Shown here: positions 55,019 through 64,000 of the stretch, in pieces
Numbering within the stretch: position 1 is the first letter of the stretch
Layout: each line of letters starts with the position of its first letter
Source of the DNA: an uncultured Coprococcus sp.
GTDB lineage: Bacteria; Bacillota; Clostridia; Lachnospirales; Lachnospiraceae
Assembly (NCBI GenBank): GCA_934277375.1
Contig: CAKQTZ010000003.1
Coordinates: 62,001-126,000, forward strand
Direction: 5' to 3'
DNA length: 64,000 bases
Program-made: the position numbers and the translations under genes
Notes under the pieces: model-generated
Seen by the model: only the letters and a program-made list of their open reading frames with translations
Databases searched by the model: none
Told to the model about the DNA's origin: nothing

Positions 55019-56425
55019 ATGGCAGATAAGAAACCGATAAAGATTACGGAAACTGTATTGCGTGATGCGCATCAGTCACTTATAGCTACTCGTATGACAA
55101 CCGAGCAGATGCTTCCTATCATCGACAAGATGGACAAGGTTGGTTATCATTCAGTAGAGTGCTGGGGCGGTGCAACATTTGATGCATCACTCAGATTCCT
55201 TAAGGAGGATCCATGGGAGAGACTCAGAAAGCTCAGAGATGGATTCAAGAATACAAAGCTTCAGATGCTCTTCAGAGGACAGAATATCCTCGGATACCGT
55301 CATTACGCAGATGATGTTGTAGAGTATTTCGTACAGAAGTCAATTGCAAATGGTATTGATATCATCAGAATATTTGACTGTCTGAACGATCTTAGGAACC
55401 TTCAGACATCAGTTAAGGCTTGTAACAAAGAGGGCGGACATGCCCAGGTAGCTCTTTCATATACACTCGGCGATGCATATACTCTGGATTACTGGAAGGA
55501 TATGGCAAAGAGAATAGAGGACATGGGTGCAGATTCTATCTGTATCAAGGATATGGCAGGACTTCTTGTTCCTAACAAGGCAACAGAGCTTGTACAGGCG
55601 CTCAAGGATGGTTCAAGCCTTCCAATTCAGCTTCATACACATTACACATCAGGTGTAGCTTCAATGACATACCTCAAGGCTGTAGAGGCCGGATGTGATG
55701 TCATCGATACAGCAATCTCACCTCTTGCGCTTGGTACATCACAGCCTGCAACAGAGGTTATGGCCAAGACATTTGAGGGAACAGAGTTTGATCCAGGTCT
55801 GGATCAGAAGCTTCTGGCTGAGATAGCAGACTACTTCAGACCACTCAGAGAAGAGTGGATCGCAAGCGGTCTCTTAAATCCAAAGGTTCTTGGCGTTAAC
55901 GTTAAGACACTTCTCTACCAGGTACCTGGTGGAATGCTTTCAAACCTCGTATCACAGCTCAAGGAGATGGGTGCTGAGGATAAGTTTGAGGCTGTTCTTG
56001 AGGAGGTTCCAAGAGTTCGTAAGGACTATGGTGAGCCACCACTTGTTACTCCTTCAAGCCAGATTGTTGGTACACAGGCAGTTCTCAATGTTGTGACAGG
56101 CGAGAGATATAAGATGTGTACAAAGGAGTCAAAGGCACTTGTACGTGGCGAGTATGGCCAGTCAGTAAAGCCTGTTGATCCAGAGGTTAAGAAGAAAGTT
56201 ATCGGTGATGAGGAGCAGATCACATGCCGTCCAGCAGATCTTCTTGAGAACGAGCTCGACAAGATCGAGAATGAGATGATCCAGTACAAGAAGCAGGATG
56301 AGGATGTACTCACATATGCACTGTTCCCACAGGTTGCAACTGACTTCTTCAAGTACAGAGAGGCTCAGGATAAGAAGGTTGATGTGACACTGGTTGACAA
56401 GGAGAGCACAGCATATCCAGTTTAA
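55019..56425 (+). CDS. oadA: Oxaloacetate/pyruvate carboxyltransferase, OadA/5S type without biotin domain
   Basis: A 468-residue HMGL-like TIM barrel plus conserved carboxylase domain. Starts TETVLRDAHQSLIATRM, with catalytic features RGQNILGYRHYADDVVE, CIKDMAGLL (carbamylated Lys), LHTHYTSGVA (metal-binding His). It ends at residue 468 without the biotinyl domain found in enterobacterial OadA, so the separate 125-residue carrier must serve it, as in transcarboxylase 5S. It transfers CO2 between oxaloacetate/pyruvate and biotin. The operon terminator follows. Confidence 0.92.
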   Translation: MADKKPIKITETVLRDAHQSLIATRMTTEQMLPIIDKMDKVGYHSVECWGGATFDASLRFLKEDPWERLRKLRDGFKNTKLQMLFRGQNILGYRHYADDVVEYFVQKSIANGIDIIRIFDCLNDLRNLQTSVKACNKEGGHAQVALSYTLGDAYTLDYWKDMAKRIEDMGADSICIKDMAGLLVPNKATELVQALKDGSSLPIQLHTHYTSGVASMTYLKAVEAGCDVIDTAISPLALGTSQPATEVMAKTFEGTEFDPGLDQKLLAEIADYFRPLREEWIASGLLNPKVLGVNVKTLLYQVPGGMLSNLVSQLKEMGAEDKFEAVLEEVPRVRKDYGEPPLVTPSSQIVGTQAVLNVVTGERYKMCTKESKALVRGEYGQSVKPVDPEVKKKVIGDEEQITCRPADLLENELDKIENEMIQYKKQDEDVLTYALFPQVATDFFKYREAQDKKVDVTLVDKESTAYPV

Positions 56426-56470
56426 TCAATGAACATCTTACAAGAATGAGATAAATAATGATTATACAGA

Positions 56471-56507
56471 GGGATGGAGCTCCGTGAGCGGAGTCTCTGT
56501 CCCTTTT
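56471..56507 (+). terminator. Terminator of the decarboxylase operon
   Basis: GGGATGGAGCTCCG (56471-56484) pairs with CGGAGTCTCTGTCCC (56489-56503) around a 4-base loop TGAG, with one bulge, followed by TTTT. It falls upstream of the flavoprotein's ATG 56525, arguing against a longer start. Confidence 0.88.
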
Positions 56508-56524
56508 ATCTATATGGAGATAAT

Positions 56525-57781
56525 ATGTCAGGTAAAATAGTGGTTATAGGAGCCGGAGCTGCAGGGATCATGGCTGCACTTTCGGCGGCAAAGGATAGTA
56601 AAGTAGTTATTATTGAGAAGAATGACAGAATAGGAAAGAAATTATTTATAACCGGTAAGGGAAGGTGCAATGTGACTAACGCCTGTGATCCGGATGGATT
56701 TTTTAATTCTGTTGTCACTAACAGTAAGTTTATGTATAGTTCATTTTATACATTTGACAACAACAGTGTGGTGGATTATTTACAGAAGGCGGGATGCCCG
56801 CTGAAGGTGGAACGTGGTGGCAGAGTTTTTCCACAGAGTGATCACTCGTCCGATGTGATAGGTGCATTTAAAACCCTGATAAACAGAAATAAAAATATAA
56901 CGTTGAAACTTGGCACGAAAGTTACGGGTATCAATATAGATGATGGACGTGTTACAGGCGTGGATACAAAGACTGTTAATGGCGGCGTGAAAGAGCATAT
57001 TCCATGTGCGGCTGTTATTATCTGTACTGGTGGAATGTCGTATCCGCTGACAGGGTCCACGGGGGATGGCTATGAGATGGCGGAGAGCGCAGGCCATACC
57101 ATAAAAGAACTTTGTCCATCACTGGTTCCTTTTAATATAAAAGAAGACTGTTGTGAAAAGCTGATGGGATTGTCATTGAAAAATGTAGCGTTTCACGTGC
57201 ACAGCGGTAAAAAGAAGATATTTGACGAACAGGGGGAGATGTTGTTTACTCATTTTGGCATAAGTGGGCCACTTGTCATAAAAGCCTCAGCATATATACA
57301 TCGATATATCGATAAGGGAATTGATATGTATATAGATCTGAAACCGGCCATGGACAAGGATGTGCTTGATTCAAGGATTATCAGGGATTTTAAGAAATAT
57401 GCCAACAAAGAGTTTAAGAACTCTCTGACAGACCTGCTGCCTTCCAGGATGATTGATGTTGTCGTAGAGCGATGCGGTATAGATCCATACAAAAAAGTCA
57501 ACTCTGTGACAAGAGAAGAGAGACAGAAGCTGATAGATGTGCTGAAGGAATTCAGACTTACATTTGACGGCCTGAGGGGATATGAAGAGGCCATAATAAC
57601 AAAGGGCGGAATAAATGTTAAGGAAGTAAATCCATCAACTATGGAATCAAAGCTTGTGAATGGTTTGTATCTGGCTGGGGAAATCCTGGACGTGGATGCG
57701 CTTACGGGTGGATTTAATCTTCAGATTGCCTGGTCTACAGGATATCTGGCTGGACTTTCTGCTTCAGAAAGTTTACAATAG
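56525..57781 (+). CDS. NAD(P)/FAD-dependent oxidoreductase, BaiN/HI0933 family
   Basis: A 418-residue HI0933-like flavoprotein. ATG 56525 is chosen: GGAGA sits 6-10 bases upstream, and the terminator overlaps any earlier start. FAD dinucleotide fold is GAGAAGIMAALSAA near the N-terminus, with KKLFITGKGRCNVTN and GGMSYPLTGSTGDGYEMAESAGH as family signatures. The C-terminal DALTGGFNLQIAWSTG closes the FAD site. BaiN-type enzymes act in bile-acid or other flavin reductions, but the substrate here is unknown. Confidence 0.9.
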   Translation: MSGKIVVIGAGAAGIMAALSAAKDSKVVIIEKNDRIGKKLFITGKGRCNVTNACDPDGFFNSVVTNSKFMYSSFYTFDNNSVVDYLQKAGCPLKVERGGRVFPQSDHSSDVIGAFKTLINRNKNITLKLGTKVTGINIDDGRVTGVDTKTVNGGVKEHIPCAAVIICTGGMSYPLTGSTGDGYEMAESAGHTIKELCPSLVPFNIKEDCCEKLMGLSLKNVAFHVHSGKKKIFDEQGEMLFTHFGISGPLVIKASAYIHRYIDKGIDMYIDLKPAMDKDVLDSRIIRDFKKYANKEFKNSLTDLLPSRMIDVVVERCGIDPYKKVNSVTREERQKLIDVLKEFRLTFDGLRGYEEAIITKGGINVKEVNPSTMESKLVNGLYLAGEILDVDALTGGFNLQIAWSTGYLAGLSASESLQ

Positions 57782-57817
57782 GTCGTGGACATAGTCCTTA
57801 ATAAAAAAGGGAGATAG

Positions 57818-58486
57818 ATGTATATGAATATAGCAATAGATGGACCGGCAGGCGCCGGAAAAAGTACAATAGCTAAGATCGTATCGCAGAAGCTGGGATT
57901 TATATATGTTGATACAGGGGCAATGTACAGGGCAATCGCTGTATATCTGCTGGATAACGACATACCAGTGGATGATGAAGCTGCCGTGGAACGGGGTATT
58001 GCAGGTATAACTGTGGAGATAAAATACGAAGATGGTGCACAGCAGGTATATCTGAATAACAGCAATGTAACAGGCAGACTCAGAACTGAGAAAGTTGGGA
58101 ATATGGCTTCTAAGTCGTCGGCACTTCCATGTGTCAGGGAGAAACTCTTATCTCTTCAAAGAGGGCTTGCGGCTTCATATGATGTTGTGATGGATGGAAG
58201 AGATATAGGAACAAATATATTGCCGGATGCCGAACTTAAAGTATATCTGACAGCTTCCACCACAGTGAGAGCTCAGAGAAGATATGATGAGCTCAAGACA
58301 AAGGGAGAGACAAAACTCTGTTTCGAGAAGATCGAACAGGATATAGCCCAGAGAGACAGACAGGACATGGAGAGAAAGATAGCACCTCTTCGTCAGGCTG
58401 AGGATGCAGTTCTTGTCGACAGTTCAGATATGGGAATTGAACAGGTTGCAGATACGATTATCCGACTTGCAAAAGGAAGAAGATAG
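57818..58486 (+). CDS. cmk: (d)CMP kinase
   Basis: A 222-residue cytidylate kinase. P-loop is GPAGAGKST, followed by VDTGAMYRA and the GRDIGTNI segment that binds CMP. AAGGGAGA at 57807-57814 lies 4 bases before ATG 57818 and 10 before ATG 57824; MNIAIDGPAG from 57824 is an equally possible start. It phosphorylates CMP/dCMP for nucleic acid synthesis. It comes 26 bases before ispH-S1, the classic cmk-ispH order of Clostridia. Confidence 0.96.
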   Translation: MYMNIAIDGPAGAGKSTIAKIVSQKLGFIYVDTGAMYRAIAVYLLDNDIPVDDEAAVERGIAGITVEIKYEDGAQQVYLNNSNVTGRLRTEKVGNMASKSSALPCVREKLLSLQRGLAASYDVVMDGRDIGTNILPDAELKVYLTASTTVRAQRRYDELKTKGETKLCFEKIEQDIAQRDRQDMERKIAPLRQAEDAVLVDSSDMGIEQVADTIIRLAKGRR

Positions 58487-58512
58487 TTTATAATATAGGA
58501 TGGTGTAAATAA

Positions 58513-60462
58513 ATGGAGATACTGCTTGCAAAAACGGCAGGATTCTGTTTCGGTGTTCAGAGAGCGGTGGATACTGCTTATGAGCATGCGGATGATTCCA
58601 ATGTGTATACATATGGGCAGATCATACACAATGAAGAGGTTGTAAGTGATCTGTCACGACATGGAGTAAAAGTTATAGATAATGATGATGAGCTGCAGTA
58701 TATCAAGGACAGCAAGGTAATCATACGATCCCATGGGGCAGAGAAAAAAGTATATGATATACTGGAACAGAATGGAAACCAGATAATTGATGCCACTTGT
58801 CCATTTGTGAAGAAGATTCATAATATAGTTCGTGAAGAAGGACAGAAAGGACATACCATAGTTATAGTTGGTGACAGAAAACATCCGGAAGTGAAGGGTA
58901 TAATGGGATGGTGCGTAAGCAGGCCAGTAGTCATTGACTCTGAGAAAGATGCAGAACAGTTTGTCTCTATGTATCTGGATGACCGACGTGACATGGATGA
59001 GAATATATCAATAGTAAGTCAGACAACTTTTAATTACAGAAAATTTAATAATATTGTTGATATTATTCGAAATAAATTGTATAATGTTACTGCTTATAAG
59101 ACTATCTGTAATGCTACATCTGTGCGTCAAAGGGAGGCGCGGGAGATTGCATCAAAGGTAGATGCCATGATTGTTATAGGTGGTCGGAATAGTTCTAATA
59201 CTCAGAAGTTATATGAGATTAGTAAAAAAGAATGTGAGAATACTTACTATATACAGACACTCGTTGATTTGGATTTGACTACTTTTGAATCCGTTAGTAG
59301 GGTAGGTATTACAGCTGGGGCATCTACCCCAAACAATATTATTAAGGAGGTTCATGGTAGGATGGACGAGATGAATTTTGCAGAATTATTAGAGAATGAT
59401 GAGAGCAGAGTCTCAATCAAGACAGGAGAGATAGTTGAAGGTAGAGTAATCGACGTTAAGCCAGAAGAAATACTTGTTGATATCAGCTATAAGTCAGATG
59501 GTGTTATCCCAAGAAATGAGTACACTAACACACCAAATGCTGATCTTACAGAGCTTGTACATGTTGGCGATACTATCACAGCAAAGGTTGTTAAGACAAA
59601 CGATGGGGAGGGTTCAGTTCTCCTCTCATACAAGAGAGTTGCTGCAGAGAAGGCTAACGAGAAGCTTGAGGCTGCACTTGAGTCAGGAGAGATCCTTACA
59701 GGAAAGGTTGTTCAGGTTGTAAGCGGCGGTCTCAATGTTATGTATGATGAGACAAGAGTTTTTATACCTGCAAGCCTTGTATCAGACACATATGAGAAGA
59801 ATCTTGACAAGTATCTTGATCAGGATATCGAGTTTGTTCTTACAGAGTATCAGCCAAAGAAGCGAAGAATCATCGGTAACAGAAAGCAGATCATAGTTGA
59901 GAGAAAGGCTGAGGCTGCTAAGGAGTTATTTGATAGAATAGAAGTTGGAATGACAGTAGAGGGAGTTGTAAAGAACGTTACAAGCTTTGGTGCATTCATC
60001 GATCTTGGTGGTGCAGACGGACTCCTTCATATTTCAGAGATGTCATGGGGAAGAGTAGAGGATCCAAAGTCAGTTCTCAAGGTTGGTGATAAGGTTAAGG
60101 CATTTATCAAGAATATCGATGGTGAGAAGATCGCCCTCAGCCTTAAGTTTGACGATACCAATCCATGGCTGAACGCTGATGAGAAGTACGCTCCTGGTAC
60201 AGTAGTTACTGGAAAGGTTGCAAGAATGGCTGATTTCGGTGCATTTATCGAGCTTGAGCCAGGTGTTGATGCACTTCTTCATGTATCACAGATATCATAT
60301 GAGCATGTCAACAAGCCAGAGGATGTATACAAGGTAGGAGATACAGTTGAGGCTGTTGTAGTTGAGTGCAATGCAGAGGATAAGAAGATCAGCCTTAGCG
60401 TAAAGGCATTACTTCCAGTTCCAGAGGATACAGATGATGTAGCTGAGGACACAGAGGAGTAA
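58513..60462 (+). CDS. ispH: IspH-S1 fusion: HMBPP reductase plus four S1 domains
   Basis: A 649-residue bifunctional protein. Residues 1-285 are IspH (4-hydroxy-3-methylbut-2-enyl diphosphate reductase), with cluster cysteines Cys12 (GFCFGV), Cys96 (DATCPFVKK) and Cys199 (TICNATSVRQ) and SHGA. The remainder holds four S1 RNA-binding domains (about 305-375, 390-460, 476-545, 562-632), like ribosomal protein S1. IspH makes IPP and DMAPP in the MEP pathway; the S1 part may bind mRNA in translation. This fusion is typical of Clostridia. The IspH half after about 59020 is more AT-rich than the S1 half, which uses high-expression codons. Confidence 0.96.
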   Translation: MEILLAKTAGFCFGVQRAVDTAYEHADDSNVYTYGQIIHNEEVVSDLSRHGVKVIDNDDELQYIKDSKVIIRSHGAEKKVYDILEQNGNQIIDATCPFVKKIHNIVREEGQKGHTIVIVGDRKHPEVKGIMGWCVSRPVVIDSEKDAEQFVSMYLDDRRDMDENISIVSQTTFNYRKFNNIVDIIRNKLYNVTAYKTICNATSVRQREAREIASKVDAMIVIGGRNSSNTQKLYEISKKECENTYYIQTLVDLDLTTFESVSRVGITAGASTPNNIIKEVHGRMDEMNFAELLENDESRVSIKTGEIVEGRVIDVKPEEILVDISYKSDGVIPRNEYTNTPNADLTELVHVGDTITAKVVKTNDGEGSVLLSYKRVAAEKANEKLEAALESGEILTGKVVQVVSGGLNVMYDETRVFIPASLVSDTYEKNLDKYLDQDIEFVLTEYQPKKRRIIGNRKQIIVERKAEAAKELFDRIEVGMTVEGVVKNVTSFGAFIDLGGADGLLHISEMSWGRVEDPKSVLKVGDKVKAFIKNIDGEKIALSLKFDDTNPWLNADEKYAPGTVVTGKVARMADFGAFIELEPGVDALLHVSQISYEHVNKPEDVYKVGDTVEAVVVECNAEDKKISLSVKALLPVPEDTDDVAEDTEE

Positions 60463-60495
60463 TAAATAATCTTTTGACATTATTATATTATATAC

Positions 60496-60528
60496 AAAAA
60501 GGATCATAGCATTTGCTATGATCCTTTT
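60496..60528. terminator. Bidirectional terminator between ispH-S1 and the YprB-like gene
   Basis: A perfect stem (AAAAAGGATCATAGCA arm with TATGATCCTTTT arm) with a short loop, its A-rich left arm and T-rich right arm allowing termination from both sides. Confidence 0.88.
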
Positions 60529-60561
60529 GTCATATACGGTGATCCGTATATCTATCGTTAT

Positions 60562-61620
60562 CTAGTGGAATACAGTGTACAGCATGTCATGCATATATTC
60601 CTGTGCATAAGGTGATATGTTTGTCAACTGGTCAGTTATCTGCATGTATGGCTGATCTGAACTGCTATTTTCATAGAATAATTCGGTTTTGACACTTGGT
60701 GAAGATGGGATAAAATCTGCGGTCTTCATCACGTATGCGGTTTCCCGTGTGGCTTTAACTTTGTGTTCGCTGTCCACATATACGGCCATGGATTTGTGAA
60801 TGGCTGTATTTTCAAGTGGCAGATAATAGTAGTTTTTGTAATCCTTGAAAAAATACTTCATAGAAGCGTGTTTAATCTTTATGGTAAGACGTAAAGTGCG
60901 GTCGTATGCATTTATATGTACATGGGAATCTGAATACAGAATCCTGCATGGAAGATTACAGCATTCGCATATATAACACATTTCAGTGTCGTTTTTTTCG
61001 ATATTTATCAGTTTTACAGACTCTGTTACGTGCTGGAGATTGACAAACTCGGTGATAGAGACCAGGCCTCGCAGATCATCGTGGTTGTGTGTCAGCAAAT
61101 CATCAAGCAGAGACTCCTGTTTGGTTTTAAGATACGACTTATATGATTTGATGAGGTCTCCTCCGGATGTAAATGTTTTTCTTTTCAATCCTGTCAGATT
61201 TTCAGCATCAATCTGTTTTGCTGAAGACAACATAAGTATTTTTTTATATTTCCTTACTGTTTTGTATATATCTACACTCTGTATGTGATCAATTGATGAG
61301 GAAATATCAAACTGAGACAGTTTGGTTTTGATATATGGAATATCGAAAGTATCCCCATTGTATGATACAAGGTATTTAAACTGCCTGACAACCTCTGAGA
61401 AATGCGTAAGCATCTCGGGCTCGGACGTTCCATTATCATTAAAGAGCAGATATGTAGTAAAGCATTTGTCAGAATAGAAGCTGTAGCCGATCATGTATAG
61501 ATCAGAGCGTTCAGGATTCAGGCCTGTTGTCTCTATGTCAAAGTATAAAATTTCGTTGACATTTTCTGATATATAGGATGTGTCAATATCAATGTCTTCG
61601 GTATATTTGTAAAGTTTCAT
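60562..61620 (-). CDS. YprB-like exonuclease-fold protein (RNase H-like, DEDD)
   Basis: A 352-residue protein with a predicted 3'-5' exonuclease fold (RNase_H_2/YprB family). Asp28 and Glu30 in YFDIETTGL are the first acidic pair. SYNGDTFDIPYIK is the second motif and HNHDDLRGLV the third. The C-terminal half has a CEC..C cluster region (CYICECCNLPC) that may bind a metal. It is alone on the minus strand, divergent from ruvAB. The substrate is unknown. Confidence 0.82.
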   Translation of the reverse strand: MKLYKYTEDIDIDTSYISENVNEILYFDIETTGLNPERSDLYMIGYSFYSDKCFTTYLLFNDNGTSEPEMLTHFSEVVRQFKYLVSYNGDTFDIPYIKTKLSQFDISSSIDHIQSVDIYKTVRKYKKILMLSSAKQIDAENLTGLKRKTFTSGGDLIKSYKSYLKTKQESLLDDLLTHNHDDLRGLVSITEFVNLQHVTESVKLINIEKNDTEMCYICECCNLPCRILYSDSHVHINAYDRTLRLTIKIKHASMKYFFKDYKNYYYLPLENTAIHKSMAVYVDSEHKVKATRETAYVMKTADFIPSSPSVKTELFYENSSSDQPYMQITDQLTNISPYAQEYMHDMLYTVFH

Positions 61621-61691
61621 TGCCGATCCTTTCTCTTGTACGCATTTTCATATCTATAGTAGCCAATGAGATCCGAAAAAGCAAACATATA

Positions 61692-61720
61692 TTCACATTT
61701 GATAAAGATTATGCTATAAT
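61692..61720 (+). promoter_or_regulatory. ruvAB promoter
   Basis: TTCACA (61692-61697), 17-base spacer, perfect TATAAT (61715-61720), preceded by an extended TG. It lies 62 bases before ruvA. No LexA box is seen here. Confidence 0.75.
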
Positions 61721-61782
61721 TACAAAGATTTAGTGGCGGTTTTGCACGCTTTTTAATGATTTGAAAAAATGGGAAAACAGGT

Positions 61783-62388
61783 ATGATATCATATATAAAA
61801 GGAATTCTTGAATATATAGGAGATGGATATATTATTGTAGAGTGCTCCGGTATAGGTTACAGACTGACTGTGTCAGGACAGTTTATGAACAGATTATCGG
61901 GTGTGCACCAGGAGATAAAAGTTCATACATATATGTATGTCCGAGAGGATGAGATCAGTCTTTTTGGATTTTACAGCGAGGATGAACTGGAGATATTCAG
62001 AGTATTGATAGGTGTAAATGGCGTTGGTCCAAAGGTAGCCATGTCCCTGTTATCTACACTTACGGTGAATGAACTCAGATATGCCGTTATATCTGAGGAC
62101 GTCAAGACTATATCCAAGGCGAATGGTATAGGTGCGAAGGGGGCATCAAGGATCATATTGGAGCTTAAGGATAAGCTCAGAATGGAAGATATGATCGATG
62201 CTGCATATGAAAGTGGTGCAAATGCAGGAAGCCATGTTTCTGGAGATGTGAGAAATGATGTAATGAATGCACTTATGGCACTCGGCTATTCGGGAGTCGA
62301 AGCAGGACGGGCAGTGTCCCTTGTAGAGGGGGCGGATGGAATGACAGAGGAGCAGCTTCTCAAAGCATCCCTCAAATATGTAATGTAG
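61783..62388 (+). CDS. ruvA: Holliday junction branch migration protein RuvA
   Basis: A 201-residue RuvA. OB domain (1-65) begins MISYIKGILEYIGDGYIIVECSGIGYRL; two helix-hairpin-helix motifs are at IGVNGVGPKVAMSLLS and ANGIGAKGASRIILELKDKL; a C-terminal UBA-like domain III contacts RuvB. It binds four-way junctions. ruvB follows after 33 bases. Confidence 0.97.
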   Translation: MISYIKGILEYIGDGYIIVECSGIGYRLTVSGQFMNRLSGVHQEIKVHTYMYVREDEISLFGFYSEDELEIFRVLIGVNGVGPKVAMSLLSTLTVNELRYAVISEDVKTISKANGIGAKGASRIILELKDKLRMEDMIDAAYESGANAGSHVSGDVRNDVMNALMALGYSGVEAGRAVSLVEGADGMTEEQLLKASLKYVM

Positions 62389-62421
62389 AGCAGGTATTAG
62401 AATAAACAGGTATGTGAGGAT

Positions 62422-63429
62422 ATGAGCAGGATAATTTCAACAGAAGTACTCGACATAGAAGAAGAAAAAAGTGAATATAGTCTGAGACCCAGATATCTCA
62501 GAGAGTATATTGGACAGAATAAGGTAAAGGACAATCTTCGTATATTCATCGAGGCTGCAAAAAAGAGAGGAGAGCCATTGGACCATTTACTTTTGTATGG
62601 TCCGCCGGGTCTTGGTAAAACCACATTATCTACAATAGTTGCGAATGAAATGGGTGTAAATATCAAGATAACATCTGGACCTGCTATAGAGAAGCCAGGT
62701 GAACTAGCAGCGATTTTAAATAACTTGTCCGACAATGATATATTGTTCATTGATGAGATACACAGATTAAGTACACAGGTTGAAGAAGTGCTATATCCGG
62801 CCATGGAGGATTATGCGATAGATGTTGTGATAGGTAAAGGAGCTGGAGCCAGATCGATAAGGCTTGATCTCCCGAAGTTTACCCTTATAGGGGCTACGAC
62901 TAGGGTAGGAATGTTGTCGGCACCTCTCAGAGACAGGTTCGGAATGGTGGACAGGCTGGAGTTTTATTCACATGAGGATTTGAAAGAGATTGTGATAAGA
63001 TCTGCTGGAGTCCTTGGAGTTGATATAGACGAGCAGGGGGCGCTTGAGATAGCCAGGAGATCCAGGGGAACTCCAAGACTTGCGAACAGATTGTTAAAGA
63101 GATGCAGGGATTATGCTGATGTATGCTGCGATGGCTCGATAAATTGCGATGTGGCTAAAACTGCTCTGGATAAGTTTCAGGTGGATTCCATGGGACTGGA
63201 TGTCAATGACCGCAATATACTTATGACGATGATCGAAAAGTTTGCCGGTGGCCCGGTGGGGCTGGATACGATTGCAGCAGCTGTTGGTGAGGATCCGGGA
63301 ACCATAGAGGATGTGTATGAACCATATTTTATAATGAATGGATTTATAAACAGAACGCCACGAGGACGTGTCGTCACTGATTTATGTTACAAACACTTAG
63401 GCTTAGATGCTTTTATAAATAATAAATAG
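62422..63429 (+). CDS. ruvB: Holliday junction DNA helicase RuvB
   Basis: A 335-residue RuvB. It begins with [20 protein letters not shown]; Walker A is GPPGLGKTT; Walker B is LFIDEIHRL. Sensor and arginine-finger region [18 protein letters not shown] and the winged helix RTPRGRV are intact. It is the AAA+ motor that drives branch migration on RuvA-bound junctions. Confidence 0.98.
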   Translation: MSRIISTEVLDIEEEKSEYSLRPRYLREYIGQNKVKDNLRIFIEAAKKRGEPLDHLLLYGPPGLGKTTLSTIVANEMGVNIKITSGPAIEKPGELAAILNNLSDNDILFIDEIHRLSTQVEEVLYPAMEDYAIDVVIGKGAGARSIRLDLPKFTLIGATTRVGMLSAPLRDRFGMVDRLEFYSHEDLKEIVIRSAGVLGVDIDEQGALEIARRSRGTPRLANRLLKRCRDYADVCCDGSINCDVAKTALDKFQVDSMGLDVNDRNILMTMIEKFAGGPVGLDTIAAAVGEDPGTIEDVYEPYFIMNGFINRTPRGRVVTDLCYKHLGLDAFINNK

Positions 63430-63442
63430 AAGGAGAATGGGT

Positions 63443-63844
63443 ATGGCACAGAAGAATGATATCAAGGTAGTAATAAACAATAAAGTATACACTCTCAGCG
63501 GACAGGAAAGTGAAGATTATCTGCAGAATGTTGCAACATATATTAATGGCAAGATAGTAGAGTGTCAGTCATCTGAAGCATATAGAAGGTTCAACGCAGA
63601 GTATCAGAATGTGCTGCTTGCGCTGAATATAGCTGATGATTACTTTAAGGCAAAAGATCAGGTGAACCAGATGCTCACTGAGGATGATGACAAGGACAAG
63701 CAGATATATGACCTCAGACATGAGGTTATAGAGGTGCAGATAAAGTATGAATCTGCACAGAAGATGATAGAAGAGTATAAGGAGAAGATAAGCGAGCTCC
63801 AGAGACAGATAATAAAATTAGAAGCGGAGAAAAATGTTAAATAA
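63443..63844 (+). CDS. zapA: Cell division protein ZapA
   Basis: A 133-residue ZapA. AAGGAG at 63430-63435 is spaced for ATG 63443 (MAQKNDIK), not for ATG 63437. The N-terminal globular domain is VVINNKVYTLSGQESEDYLQNVATYINGKI; the C-terminal part is a long coiled coil. It binds and bundles FtsZ. Its end overlaps the start of the U32 peptidase gene. Confidence 0.93.
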   Translation: MAQKNDIKVVINNKVYTLSGQESEDYLQNVATYINGKIVECQSSEAYRRFNAEYQNVLLALNIADDYFKAKDQVNQMLTEDDDKDKQIYDLRHEVIEVQIKYESAQKMIEEYKEKISELQRQIIKLEAEKNVK

Positions 63845-64000
63845 AACAGAAATATTGGCTCCTGCAGGTAACTCTGACGCCGTTAGAGCAGCGGTGAATG
63901 CCGGCGCTGATGCAGTATATCTGGGCGGCAGCTTGTTCAGCGCCAGAGCATTTGCAGGAAATTTTAATGAGGAAGAGCTGTTAAGTACCATCGACTTTTG
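63834..64000 (+). CDS. U32 family peptidase, 5' part only
   Basis: The ATG at 63834 overlaps the zapA stop. The visible 55 residues start MLNKTEILAPAGNSDAVRAA and continue with VNAGADAVYLGG and SARAFAGNF, the N-terminal signature of U32 peptidases (YhbU/RlhA type). The gene continues beyond the window. In zapA neighbourhoods of Clostridia it is usually the large U32 protein involved in rRNA hydroxylation or collagenase-like activity. Confidence 0.88.
   Translation, partial: MLNKTEILAPAGNSDAVRAAVNAGADAVYLGGSLFSARAFAGNFNEEELLSTIDF

Noticed and set aside
56474..56524. Longer N-terminus of the BaiN-like flavoprotein
   Set aside because: The extra 17 residues are encoded by the terminator hairpin of the preceding operon, and GGAGA supports ATG 56525.

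Overview
The window looks like chromosomal DNA of an anaerobic, low-to-moderate GC Clostridia, most likely a Lachnospiraceae (Coprococcus/Butyrivibrio-like gut bacterium). The evidence is the IspH-S1 fusion, the ytfI-ytfJ (gerW) pair, ylbJ and tmcAL near rsmD-coaD, a cellobiose phosphorylase beside cellulase capacity, a biotin-dependent Na+ decarboxylase locus, and strong AGGAGG ribosome sites with some TTG and GTG starts. The genus is an inference. I saw no rRNA, tRNA or CRISPR array.

Layout. 1-753: right end of an IS3-family element (transposase cut by the window edge). 776-8226: an accessory operon of seven same-strand genes ending in a near-perfect terminator. It encodes a methyltransferase-like protein, a DUF1848 protein with a CX3CX2C cluster, four proteins I do not recognise, and a ClpX-like AAA+ unfoldase that keeps a pore-loop equivalent and an IGF-type ClpP-docking loop but lacks the ClpX zinc domain. 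This is the best candidate for an undescribed system. 8351-12571: a giant 2-hydroxyacyl-CoA dehydratase activase-type protein on the minus strand. 12785-17539: a LysM protein, a catalytically dead rhomboid-like membrane protein, two unknowns, DUF2953 and GerW, then a small membrane ORF without a normal start codon.

17620-33583 is mostly housekeeping: rpmB, the asp23/fakA/recG run, a membrane-anchored GH5 cellulase, rsmD-coaD, a coiled-coil protein with a polyacidic tail, ylbJ and tmcAL on the minus strand, recA (with a LexA box) and recX, rny, a NUDIX hydrolase and xerD. 33621-43387: a formate/nitrite channel, aroC, a DUF3006-like small gene, rpsO, pnp, a GH94 cellobiose phosphorylase, a ClpP/TepA-like protease and uppP. 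43409-50734: ftsK/spoIIIE, fhs, folD, rimO and pgsA.

50999-56425 is a five-gene carboxyltransferase/Na+-pump operon: 12S-type carboxyltransferase, lipoprotein-OadG, biotin carrier, OadB, and a 5S/OadA-type carboxyltransferase without biotin domain. It has a clear promoter with a perfect 16-bp palindrome just downstream and a strong terminator. 56525-64000: a BaiN-like flavoprotein, cmk, ispH-S1, a YprB-like exonuclease (minus), ruvA, ruvB, zapA and the start of a U32 peptidase.

Functionally, the cellulase (outside) and cellobiose phosphorylase (inside) suggest beta-glucan use. The decarboxylase locus would convert carboxylation energy into a Na+ gradient, and fhs-folD supply one-carbon units. 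recA-recX, recG, ruvAB, xerD and ftsK form a scattered recombination and chromosome-segregation set.
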